From positions 744,001-808,000 of the forward strand of contig NC_057377.1 in the NCBI RefSeq assembly GCF_016906535.1: 64,000 nt of DNA. The letters are read 5' to 3'. Source of the stretch: Rhizoctonia solani. Taxonomy: Eukaryota; Basidiomycota; Agaricomycetes; Cantharellales; Ceratobasidiaceae. The notes below the pieces were generated by a model. The model was not told the origin of the DNA, did not search any database, and was given only the letters and a program-made list of their open reading frames with translations. The position numbers and the translations under genes are program-made. Shown piece after piece: positions 22,853 to 34,180 of the stretch (its first letter is position 1; each line of letters begins with the position of its first letter).

Positions 22853-23830
22853 TGAATCCCTGGCTCGTCAACTTGAAAATCAAAGTCAATGTCGTTCTGG
22901 TGGGAAGAATAGGCCGTAATGACGCCCCAGGATAGATTATGTCATCAGTGCTGCACTGCCTTCAGGGCTCATAAGCCCTGAGATACGAATATCCCGATTT
23001 CTCCAAATTGATCTGGAGACGGAACCCACCCCAGCAGCTGTGCGCACCTCGAACATCCTAGGGCCTGACGTGCCATATCGTTTGCTCGCCTCTGGAACGA
23101 CCTAAACGAAACAAGAAGTTTCTGTGTAGAACCACCTTGTCTCCTTGAGCTTCCGAAGCCCTTATAGATCCAAACTCTGATGATAGAGGTTAGAGAACTT
23201 GCGACATGGTCTAAATAGACCTATATGCTTTACTATAGATGGTCAGTCTCTGGTGAATCTTTCGAGCTCCCTGACGGTATGCGAAACAATTTGCCCAAAC
23301 TCGGAGCCGATGGTTTTCTCATATCACATAGTCTATAGCCTATCATCTTTCTGAAATCGACCATAATCACCGCCTTCCCCTTCAGTACTTCGTAGCTATG
23401 TCCCCTCTTCTAAACAAGACATGTCTTTTTGCTCCCGGGACTACTTCTTGAGTGATACTCTTCATGGATAACACCGATGGTAGGACCCTTTGGTACTTAC
23501 AAATCTGTGGTGAAGCGCTGCCAGTACCAGGTTATCTCCTTCCTAACACCCTGCCTGCGACTATAAACACAACAATACACTTTAACACTCAGTTTAATCT
23601 TGAACTTCTCCTCACATGAAGCGAATTGAAAGCCATAACTCACAATGCCACACGTTGGCCCAAACATCGCTTGGCAAGCGCTATCTTCTACTCATGTGGA
23701 GACTTAACAATCATTACCTACTATTGGCATCGGCTAATAATAATGTAGCTGATCACAGCCCTCGTAGCCCAATTTTATAAAAACTAGTTTAGATATACAT
23801 TGAGCTCGGATATCCTCGATCATTTTCACC
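22853..23830. other. Intergenic region between myosin and the GH5-like pseudogene
   Basis: Contains the myosin promoter and leader. Coding-like words appear on the minus strand near 22930-23120, but every frame is broken and I cannot assign a family. Confidence 0.45.
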
Positions 23831-25333
23831 ATGAGATCCTCCCTCGCGTCCCTCATTTATTTGTGTTTCGTCGGTATCACCAGTGCAGCCAACTCTTTCG
23901 CTGGTTCTAATCTCTATTATGCTGCGGGCCTCAGTCCATATCAGCGTACTACTTTATTGAGTAGTATGCAAAGCGCCGGTATGAAAGTTTTGCGCGTTTG
24001 GCTGGATGGTCAGTCCACTGCTTCTACCAAGGTATATTTTACATTTCTCGCCCGACTGCGGCTAATTCAACTCAATTTAAATCCTTTGCGTAGGCCACAA
24101 CTATTACTTGTGATTACCTATAGTTGTATACCTCTTTTCGAAGCCTACTGATATCCTACATACATGTAGCCTATCGTTCGCTTGAGACTTCGTCCGTTGG
24201 CAGCTACGACCCCACCGTACTCAACCTACTAGATGACTTTATGATCGATGCACAAAAGTATGGCATCAAGCTCATCATTAGGTATACCAGTAGTTTAATC
24301 CACATCACATAGGCACTGACCCTTCGTTGTTTAACAGTATGCATAGCTGGAACTCTCTCTCTCGGGAGGTGACATTTACGGTCAGTGGTGGGGTACAGGG
24401 TACGCATACACTCACTATCCGAGTTATAGTCACAGATATTGGACCATTGTCACAGATACTTTTATGAAAAATCAGAGGCGATCGCCGCATTCGACAACCG
24501 CCTCCGATACATTCTAAACCACACCCATAAAACGTTGGGAAACCCTGGAAACAACTGAACCAGTACATTTTCGCTTTTGAAGCACAAAACAAAGCTATGG
24601 TCGGCAAAGGAGAAGACTACATCAACACGCACATGAACTGGCAATGTGACCACGCAAACACGATTAAAAGCACGCTTGGGAGCAACTCGGGAGTAAGTCT
24701 CTCGGATTATGTCTCTTGTTTTTCCTCTAAGTTTATGTGTTTGTTAGATTCTTGTCATGACCGGCGGAGAAAGCTGGATGACCGAGTCTGTCAAGTCTGC
24801 CTGGTTGGGTTGTGCTGCACTAGACGTGGTCGCAATTCATGCCTATGGTGTTGGTGATTTTTCAACTTCGAACATTTTGACTTACGTGAACCAAGCTAAA
24901 TCAGCTGGTAAGAAGCTGATCTTTCAATAGTGGGGCGCATGTTACTTCAACACTGAAAACAACAATTGTCCGGCCGGGACACCCCTTCCCACGTCAACAC
25001 GTAACAATAACATCAAGGTATCCTTTTCCCCTCTCAGTAAAGCACAAAAGTGGCTTAAAAACAGTCATGCAGACATGGGCTTCGCAAATCACCGCGGCAG
25101 GCGTTCCTTGGCTTTACTGGCAGGTCCTACCAAATCCGGACCCTCATGTGAGTCGACTCAAGCGCTTCGATACCGTTATCAGTATTCTGATACCCATGTG
25201 CAGGGCACGGTAGTATGGGTACGACTTTGAGATCCGAGTACAGGATCCTTCTTGGGATACTCTGAAGAATGCTGCACTGGATGCAATCACCAAACCGGTT
25301 GCATTCGATTATACCACATGGTTGAAACTTTGA
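23831..25333 (+). pseudogene. GH5-like endo-beta-mannanase-type glycosidase, disabled
   Basis: The coding remains follow a secreted fungal GH5-like hydrolase: a signal peptide (MRSSLASLIYLCFVGITSAA), then GSNLYYAAGLSPYQRTTLL, GMKVLRVWLDGQS, NLLDDFMIDAQKYGIKLII, SMHSWN, NRLRYILNHTHKTLG, YIFAFEAQNKAM, MTGGESWMTESVKSAW, VVAIHAYGVGDFSTS and GVPWLYWQVLPNPDPH. Lesions in order: an extra TC unit in a TC run at 24354-24363 (frameshift); loss of one A in the run at 24540-24542 (frameshift); the expected acid-base Glu is Lys (AAA at 24591-24593); the expected EEWG nucleophile motif reads CAA TAG (24925-24930), so the nucleophile codon is a stop; and another frame break near 25204-25222. Exon-intron layout is still readable. 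The exact GH5 subfamily is uncertain. Confidence 0.8.
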
Positions 25334-26243
25334 GTGTCTCTAATACTCCTTGAACACAGGTTCGGCTGTGATGCTTTTACCCGCTCGCTTTGTGGATGAA
25401 TGTATATCCTTTACGATATGAATAATCGCACATCCTCGCTGTGGAAGCTTGCGGAGCCTTCCGTGCATGCTAATCGGCTTATGTACGTGTAACAAAGTAC
25501 CCATACTGGCACCGAGTACATCACGTGCAGAAACAGACAGATAAAAGATACACATATCAATCTGGCTGATTGAATGACCGACCGATGGGTATGAAACAAC
25601 CGCTACTTGAATCCATTTCCTTCAGCTGGTACCTATTTCAGTGACTCTTAAATCAACCGAAGCCCTGCCCCAATTGGACATGTCAGTAGGATTTGCATTA
25701 TATCGTCTGTCAGTGGGTTTAGATCGGGTGGGTTTCTATCGGACTCTTCCTTGGTACCTTCACAGACACCGAAGTTTGAGGGTCGGCGAGATGCTATTGA
25801 ATCACTTGGCACATGCTTGTCTCAAATCCCGAACTGCGATCAAATACGCTCTAATCATGTGATATCAATTCCCAAGGCTTCTCCCCACATGAATGAATCT
25901 CATAAGGGAAGGATGTGGAAGGCAGATCAGCATGGCCGAGGCATCCAGAGGCCGATGCATGCGACTAAGAATGTCGAAATCCAGTCTTCGAAGATCACGT
26001 GACCATATTAAGTGATTAACGATCGGACGTTGACTGGTTCAGAATCTTTGAATTCAGATGGGGACTGGAGTTTCTGTCCGCCGGCAACCCCCAGAGCCGA
26101 AACATTTTGCGGCAGACGAATCGAAGATTACCAGGCCCTTAAAATCCACTGAGCGAACGTTTTCAACTGGTCCGGCCCTTCGACCCCCCCTCCCACTTTC
26201 ACGTTCGTCCGCAATTTGAGCTGCGTCCCGCCGCTCGAGGGGT
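25334..26243. other. Intergenic region
   Basis: Lies between the dead glycosidase and the membrane protein gene. The open frame at 25641-25862 shows no recognisable motif. No gene is supported. Confidence 0.5.
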
Positions 26244-28053
26244 ATGTCTAACCCATCGGAGCTATCTCCCGAACGGTTAGTGGAAATAGCCGCTGAAATA
26301 AAGGTTATCTACGAATCGCTCGATGTAACGAAACACCTTAGTGGTATGGCGCCCAGGCCACAACTTGGGGGTTACTAATTCACCTATTGGCCAGTTGCCG
26401 CAACCACCATTCTCATCTATGATATCATCTCGACCATAGATGATGAAATTAAGTATGTCTGGAATTCTCGATGGACATTCGCCAGAATTGCCTTTCATCT
26501 GAACCGACTGTGGATAATCATATTAATGGGGCAAGTCATTTCTATGAGAAACCATAAGCTGATCTCTAACCTACCTCAATATCATAGTGCTTATTTTCCA
26601 AGTCCGTGTTCTCTTCTTAAGCAGTTATATTACGTCAGATTGACACGCATACACCTAGCCTTATTTATGTATGGATTATCGCAAACCGTGAGTTTAAGAG
26701 CGTATACTCAACTAGAGATTTTTGAGTTGACCGTGTTTGGATCCAGTTGTCAGTTGTCATTATTGAGCTTCTATAATTGCCCTGAATCGACCGCCATAAT
26801 ATATAGTTGCACAGGGATATCCCTATTCTACGTATGGGGATCGATAGTTGTCATGTGGATTGTCACCGGTAATTGATCATTCTGCGTACGTGGTCATATC
26901 TACCTTGCTGACCTACTTGCGCTAGCTACATTGATCGTTCGTGTTTGGATAATCTACGGTAAAGGGTACGTATAACACTTGACCAAGCATCCAAAGCTGA
27001 CAAGATTGTGGCTGAATTTAGTCGATGGTTCCTGGTGTAAGTACCATTATTGCTCAACAACCAGTTGGCCCCGATACTTAAGTCTTTCCGTGTTAAATCA
27101 CCCTGTTTGTGCCATGTTTCAGGGGGATATTAGCGAGTTTCTTGGTAATAACAGTTCCTTCAATTATTATCCACGAAGTTTCCCTCATGGTGCGTTATGC
27201 TTTAACCTTCGGCTGAATGGTGTATTGATGTACTTCTACTAGACGGCTCATTGGATACCTAATCCAGGTGTGTTGTATCTACTACTCGCAATGAATGCTC
27301 ATGCCAAAGGACTGCCCAGCACCGGATGTGATCACGGCGTGCCTATTCACGTCTAACAAGCTTGCGTTTTTGCCGTATATTACAGGCTTAATCTACGAAA
27401 CGCTTATCTTCGGACTAACTGTATTTAAGACATGGCAATTGAGCCGGAAACAGATGTCCACACCTCTCATGAGCAGGTTACTTACAGAGTAAGTTCCATT
27501 GTGCATATTCTCCTCCACACAAGCGAATACTTATTCTCTCCAGTGGGTCGTGCTACTATCTTGTCGTTTTGTTTTTTGGACTCTTCTCATGTGTCGGTGC
27601 GCTTATCCCAGAAGTAGCCGGTGCAGCGATCGGTTCAGGGTGGGTTCACTTTGCATCATTTATTTGTCCAGTCTCTTACTACATGTATCACTGCTATGCT
27701 ACCTCTCCAGAGCGTTATCGGTGGTCATGTCATGCATGTGCAGCCGGTTGATCCTTTCTACTCGATCTTTCTATGATGACATCAACGAGTCTTCCTCATC
27801 TGAACTAGAGACGTTACCGCGAGCCGACCAACAAGTCAGCCTGGAGTCGGGATACACGAGCGACTTACCTAGCCCATGGACGCCGAGGAAATCATCGAGC
27901 ACTTTCGGCAGGGAAAGAATGTATCAAGTGAATTTGAGCCCCGTGGAGCGAGTAGGGGCTCCGCTTAGACAAGGGACTGTGCTACGACTGGGGAGCAGGT
28001 CCCGGTTTAAGGAATCTTGGTCAATGGAGATGCATACGCCGCGGCGTATATAA
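26244..28053 (+). CDS. DUF6533-type multi-pass membrane protein, copy A
   Basis: Fungal membrane protein of the large basidiomycete family with an N-terminal DUF6533 segment and about seven helices; function unknown. The start (MSNPSELSPERLVEIAAEIK) is followed, after an intron at about 26332-26387, by the family signature: LIYDIISTIDDEIKYVWNSR then TFARIAFHLNRLWIIILM. Later hydrophobic segments include YVWGSIVVMWIVT, then TLIVRVWIIYGK, FLPYITGLIYETLIFGLTVF and YYLVVLFFGLFSCVGAL. The last exons are about 27544-27639 and 27711-28053. The C-terminal tail is soluble and Ser-rich (NESSSSELETLPRADQQ) and ends TPRRI. Middle exon borders (26520-27300) are not fully resolved, and some frames there need unusual junctions, so damage cannot be excluded. 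Confidence 0.65.
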
Positions 28054-28359
28054 ACGAAAGAACCTTTTTGTGGACTAAGTTATCTCTCATTGTATCATAG
28101 TGTATTTGCATGTACCTGGTGTTATGCATTGTAGGAATTTATTGGGGGTCCTTTTAATTTGCGATGGCAGTATGTTATTTGAGTTATGGGAGCACTTGGG
28201 ATCAATATCAAGCGGGCAATGACAAGTTGACTTGAATATCGGCCTAGTATCGCGAGGTTGGGCTACCTCTTCGATATCCCAATTTCGGTCATTCTCAGCT
28301 TAAGGTAAAGATATTGTTATTATCGACAGCATAAAGCGTACAAAATCATGTACAATATT
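28054..28359. other. Convergent 3' intergenic region
   Basis: Short AT-rich spacer between the stop codons of the membrane protein (plus) and Snu114 (minus). Nothing else is seen. Confidence 0.6.
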
Positions 28360-31300
28360 TTATCCCAAAAGATCCGCATGTCCAGATGCCGACAGTGCAA
28401 GCTACGAAAAAAAGCCACACCTCGATCAGCTCTCGATTCCAATCCAAAGTCACTAAAACGACTTACCACAAACTCATCATCCAAATACTTGGAGACGGCG
28501 ATCTGGTCGCCCAATCCTTTTCGCCTCCTCGTCTTGAGGACCAAGTCCCTAGCGAGAGCCTGCCCGGTCGCAGGTTCCAACGGTCGCAGTTTGATCGATG
28601 AATCAGTCGGGTCGCCGGGTACGATCGACCAATGGTCGAACATCTGGATGCAAAATGCTTGTCCTTGCGTCGCGGTTCGGAGGTCAGTTTCGAATCCGTT
28701 GGCATCGATGGCAGGGATAAGGGCTTTGATAGTGTACAACGGGGAGCCGGCCTTGGGAATATCTTGAGTTACGTGACCGCGACGCCGAGCGAGAACCGTG
28801 TAGACTGCGGAGATGCAATCTGCAGGGGCTTGCACTTCGACGTAGAAGATGGGCTCCATTAGGCGTGGGGTGGCCTGAGTAAATGGTCGGCGAGGAAGCA
28901 ATAATGTTCCGATACATGGAACGTACCATTAAAAACGACGAATAACACACTCGCCTCGCAGTAGGAACAATCTGTCCACCTCCTCGGAAGATGGGCTCCT
29001 GCGCCAGCGTTGCATCCAGAATTCTGAACTTGACGTTTCGGATAGCTAATTTTGGAGTGAGCAATCAAATCCTAACCAAAAAGAACCATGACTCACGTTC
29101 GTCGCACAACGGTCCCTCCCGGGCACCCCACTGGAAGCCTTGCTTGATATGCTCCTTGACGGTTCCGAGCATCTTTTTGTCCACCTGGCTCGGCAGCGTA
29201 TCATCCAATAACACGTTTGGCCCTTGTTCCTCAGGTCCGAAAGCCCACACCGCTCGCGAGGCAAGCAAATCCCACTGGTACCGCTCTTGTAGGATCTTGC
29301 CACGATCTTTGGGAGCCATACGCATCGTGATTTTCCCACCCTCGATGTCTTCTGCTAGCCCTCGCTCAAGAGGCTCAGCAATCATCGTAATTTTGTTCTT
29401 CTTGTTCGGTGTTTCGGCATAACATTTTAGTGCACTAGTTTCAACGACGGTTTCGCAGAATCGAGTGACGGGGTCAGAAACTTTGATCTCGATCTCAGCG
29501 AATACGCGACGCAGGTCATGGAGGACGCAGTCGAGGTAGAGTTCGCCGGTTCCGACTATAACGTGTTCGCCACTTTCTTCCACCTGTAGTTTCCTTAGAA
29601 TTTGACCCAAGGTAGATATGAAATGCTAACCTTGGTGTGCAAAAGAGGGTAAGACTTGTTGACACTTCGGAGTCCGGACAACATTTTAGGCAATTCGCTC
29701 GGAGAGATGGGTTCGACTGCTACTTTAAGCACAGATTGCGTGATGTGCTTGATCGGACGGAAAATGAATACGTCGTCGCTCTCGTAGTCATGTTCCGACT
29801 CCTCAGATGGGGGCGCGACAAGGGTGGCCGTTTTGGTAATAGAGCTATCGATTCCACCGAGCAAGACTATATTACCGGCTGGAACTTCTTCGGCAGGAAG
29901 GTTGTATCTGTTTGAGTATATCAGACAAAGCCAATGATACGGCGCAAAGATGCATACCGAGCTTCAGTGATCCAAACGTCCCCCAAATCACCTTTCCACA
30001 TGTCTTCCTCGTCATCCGCGCTAAATCCTTCGCCAAGAACTCGAACGGGCATTCCCCGTTTGACAACACCAGACATCACTCGTCCTAGCGCTCGGAAACT
30101 CTGCGCATCCTTTGCGGGGAGGAGCTTTGTGATTTGGACGATAGTAGGAGCTTTGGCGGTGTTGTTGCATGCGAGCATTGCCTGGGCTGTAGGGGTATTG
30201 AGAGGGCCGGTGTACGTGCGCTCGACTTTGGCAGCCGTTCCTTCAGCGGCGCTGGGAATCCATTCGACGAGCATATCAACGAGGCCTACTGCAGGCCCAA
30301 AGAATTGATCTAGAACAGCCTTGAGAAGTGGTCGCGAGTCCATCTTGTACAAGATCGGCTTGAGGGTAATTCCTAATCCGGCAAGCGTGCTCTTCAAATC
30401 TTCTCGGTCTGCACTTAAAACCTGATAGGGGCGTTAGTCGGCACTATCAAAAAAAATACACACAGCTCTCTTACTTGGGAATAGATTTTGTATACGGGCT
30501 CCAAGATGAAATGCACAAAGCTCCGTTTCGCCTCACCACCTGCCTTTCTTCCAAACTTCCTAGACGATTCGTCAAAGTAGATATCTCCCCACAACCTTCG
30601 CGAGAACTCCTGCACATCAACGCCCTCCCATTCGGCGGCGTACATTTGGGCAAACGAGCGCAAAGTGAAACACCAGCCCATCTCGGTACTCGCAAACGCC
30701 ACGTTTCCGCGCTCGGGCGACAGTCGAAGAGCTGGGTCTGGGTTAATGCCGGCAAGGAAAGTATTGACCTCCTCGATGGTATGTTTAATTTTAAAGTAGG
30801 CGTCGGCAGGAGGAAGTCGGAGTTCGAGAATGAGGCGGTCAATCTTGTTGAGCACTAGGACGATAGGCAAGTTCTCTGCGAGTGCGTGTCGAATGATTGC
30901 TTCGGTGCCGACCATGACACCCTCAACAATATCAACAACAAGAACAATACCATCGACTAGGCGCATCGCGGAAGCGGTTTCGTCAACAAAGTTCATGTGG
31001 CCAGGGGTATCGAGCAAGTGAACAAGGTGTGATTTGCCGCGAGAGTTTGAGAGAACAAGAGACATGGAGTTGGCCTTGAGCGAGATGAGTCGCTGAGCCG
31101 AAAGGGGGTGGGTATCGGTGTAGCGCAACTGGAAAACACGTTAACACTTGAGAAAACAAACAAAGCGTTAGGCGTACCTGTTTATCGGAATCCCAAACCA
31201 TTTTATGCGTCTCAAAGACAAGCATGTCGATCAAACTGGTCTTTCCATGGTGCAAGTGGCCGACAACAGCCACATTACGAATCATCTCAGGGAAGGACAT

Positions 31301-31799
31301 TAGGTCGAGTAAAAAACGTTTATCGAATCGCGTCTCGGGGAGGCCTTTTTCCTCGATAACCCAGTTACGGACTTTGACTGGAGCGATGATAGGTTCACTC
31401 AGAGGCTGTGCATCCTCCTCCTGGACCAGTGTTTCGACATCAGGGCCGTAGCTGCAATGCCAGTCAGAACATATTAAAATTATACCATGACAGACTTACA
31501 CTTCTTCAGCCGATGGATAATATTTCTTATCCTCGTGTAATATGACCGCATTATGCTTGGGAGCATCGTCTAGTTCCATAAGTGCATTACTGGGCTCGTC
31601 GTCAAAGCCCTCGAGTGGGGCATGGCTGGGTTCGTCATGGGTGGGCTGAGCATATGACTGAGGCGCGTCAAGCTCTTCCTCGTCGTCCGAATCTAGGTCT
31701 GCACCAATATAGTTTCCGAACTGAGCTGTTATTAGTAGGAATAGTCTTGTGTTTTTAGAATTTTGTTCTTACCTCGTCGTAATCTTCCAAGCTGGCCAT
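28360..31799 (-). CDS. snu114: U5 snRNP GTPase Snu114 (EFTUD2 homologue)
   Basis: EF-2-like GTPase of the U5 snRNP that controls spliceosome activation and disassembly with Brr2 and Prp8. Ten exons on the minus strand: 31799-31773, 31720-31500, 31451-31178, 31128-30475, 30421-29958, 29907-29631, 29583-29097, 29045-28927, 28874-28467, 28401-28360. The sum is 2973 nt (990 aa), the family length. The N-terminus is acidic ([11 protein letters not shown]), as in Snu114. GTPase motifs: G1 [13 protein letters not shown]3 DTPGH, G4 NKID. Later domains show [20 protein letters not shown] (domain III), [20 protein letters not shown] and [20 protein letters not shown] (domain V). The C-terminus reads RRRKGL...[22 protein letters not shown]. 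It is intact. Confidence 0.96.
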
Positions 31800-32728
31800 G
31801 GTCGTCCGCGTCCCAATGTTTGCCGGCGCTTGTGATCGCGACCCGCTTGCTCAGCAAGCACGTGCACGGGCCACGCCACCGCTATAAATTCGAATAAATT
31901 TCGATCAGCGTTTCTTTTGAACGCCTCCAAGTCAAATTGCACTTTGCATTATTTTTTCCCAACGCAGAGTGTGCCAAAGCGGGGCATGCAGCGACTTGTA
32001 TATCTTAGAGCTCCGATTCGTCGACGCACAGGCTGCTATTATGTAACTTGTGCAGAGCCGGTAATCCATACATATCCTCCGTCTCCACTATACCATATGT
32101 AATTCCTTGAGTCCGCAGTATGGCCCAAGGCCTGATCTGAGGTCTATCCCTACCTGTACTGTATATGTTTGCAAGTAATGAACAGGGTCGTTTACTACCT
32201 CACTTTGTTTGACTGGCGTGTGTCCCCCGTGAGCTCTTGCATTTCATCTCCGACGATTCCTTCTACATGACATTCAAAACCATCTCAGTAAATGACTCCA
32301 GCATAACCAATACGGATCATTTAACCAATCAATCGTGTCGTTGTGTTCTATCACCCGAGGTCTAGCCCACCCAACAACTGTTGCACCCGTGCCACGACAA
32401 CACCATCCCCTCTCCACCTCCACTCGCTCTATCCCCTTGCTCCTACCCTAATACGGCTCATAAGTCCCACATACCATTCTCGTTTCACGCCTAGACGGAT
32501 CACCCAACTCGCCCCAACCCTCCGAGCCGACAGCTCACTTCAAGCCCGGAGCTCTCCCACATTTTAGATATAAACCTCTATTCAACGCTTCCAGAGACCC
32601 CATCTCTTACGATCTACCCCGGCGATCCAGAGCATCTCGACTTTGGGTTCTTTTCTCGTTCTTTTATACTTACGCTCCATTGTAATCATCTTTCTTTTTA
32701 CCCCAACTTACGACTTGTTGTTATTATT
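31800..32728. other. Divergent promoter region between Snu114 and the Ser-rich protein gene
   Basis: About 0.9 kb between two start codons, CT-rich toward the plus-strand gene (32343-32720). The CT-rich stretch resembles a fungal promoter or leader. No coding region is supported. Confidence 0.55.
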
Positions 32729-33607
32729 ATGGACCCTCACCCTTACCTCGTCGAACTCGCTCAAGCTGGTGTAAGCTAATCCTTCTCACATCTTTATTCC
32801 TCATCTGACTGTCCTATTTCATAGTCTGAATCGCTTCGAGCAGGGATCTTGAACGTCCCGCTTCACGAGCGCGATTTTCTCGAGGCATGGTGGTATGTAC
32901 TACTCTCTCCTGAACTCTATTAACTGGCCTTCATGACTCACGCCACACACCCAACCAGTCGAGATACCCTCTCCAACTACGCCTCGACTCCCGCACTTTC
33001 CCGTACTCCATCATCCCTTATGGGAATGATTTCTCCTTCCTCAATTGGAGTGGGGAATATCGCTTCTGCTGCTACGTCTTCCTCGGACCTCTCTTCACCC
33101 CCTCTCGATTCGTTGGTTCTCTCGCCCGGCCCGAACGGAGGATGCAAAGACATGTTCAAGGTCAGCAAGTTATTTACTACCTCTTGGAAAGAAGTATTAA
33201 ATCTGTCGTTATAGTCTGTACCGCTTGATGCTGTTCTATACGAACTCGAACTACTCCTCGACGAATACAAATCCGGAAGCCGACCTCTAGACACCCGGTA
33301 AGCATCCATTTCCTCTTCCTCATCATCATCCACGCATATACTCACTCGCCCTTCCCCAAATAGTCCCAGCACCCCACTTTCCTTCACATCCCAAACCTCC
33401 TCATCCGGTACAATCTCCTCCTTCGCCGTCCCTCCACCCAACTTTTCGTTCGCCCAGCACCCGAGCGTAGCGTTCACGAGACGCGCGTCGGCAGGTTTGA
33501 GTCCTATGCAACAGCTCATCGCCGAGGGTCCTAGGGGTAAGGGACTTGGGATTAGGAGCGCCGGAAGGGCGAGGGCGGGCAGCTTTGCTGTTCGTGGTGT
33601 GGTGTAA
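32729..33607 (+). CDS. Ser/Pro-rich protein of unknown function
   Basis: Family not recognised. Five exons join cleanly: 32729-32770, 32825-32892, 32959-33160, 33215-33297, 33364-33607. The sum is 639 nt (212 aa). The N-terminus (MDPHPYLVELAQAGSESLRA, then GILNVPLHERDFLEAW) is likely helical. The middle is Ser/Thr/Pro-rich and probably disordered. A short conserved-looking block, CKDMFKSVPLDAVLYELELL, precedes another disordered stretch and a basic C-terminus (RAGSFAVRGVV). No signal peptide or membrane segment is seen. The consistent splice phases and CT-rich upstream region support a real gene. Confidence 0.7.
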
Positions 33608-34180
33608 GTTTGGGCTAAGAGCGCGAACGACCTGTGTGATTAGTTGTACATGCCATGACGTTGCTATGCCTTGTGTTAAATCCTTATAATAGTCTTTTAC
33701 TTTACTGATCGCTCATAATTGTTTGCACTATGATTCCGGCGTGTAATGCATGTATATACGTATAAATTTGTATGAATATGTCTTATATGTATTACCATGG
33801 TTCCTGAATCATTCGCTACCTGTTTTGCTAAAGACAACTGCTTGGAGAGCCCCAGTGTCGTACTGCTGAACAAACTACCAGTTTGGACCTCAGACTATGA
33901 ATGCATCGTCGGAATGGCAGATTTCCGCTGGTATGCGCGATTCAGCTCTAACTAATGTTATGACAGTCCCGGTACTCCCAATACCAGCGCATACACCCAC
34001 TTGATACTTTCCTCGGACCTATTTCAGCTCAAAAATCGGTTGCACCATATGCATACTACATTATTAATGCAGTAATAGAGTTAATTCATAATAGAATGAT
34101 TACAATCTGAATCAGAAAAGCGACACAGCGAGAAAGTCGGGAAACGCCATAATACTAATATAAATTTCACTTCAACCAAA
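33608..34180. other. Convergent 3' intergenic region
   Basis: AT-rich spacer between the Ser-rich protein and the second DUF6533-type gene. No gene is recognised. Confidence 0.55.
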
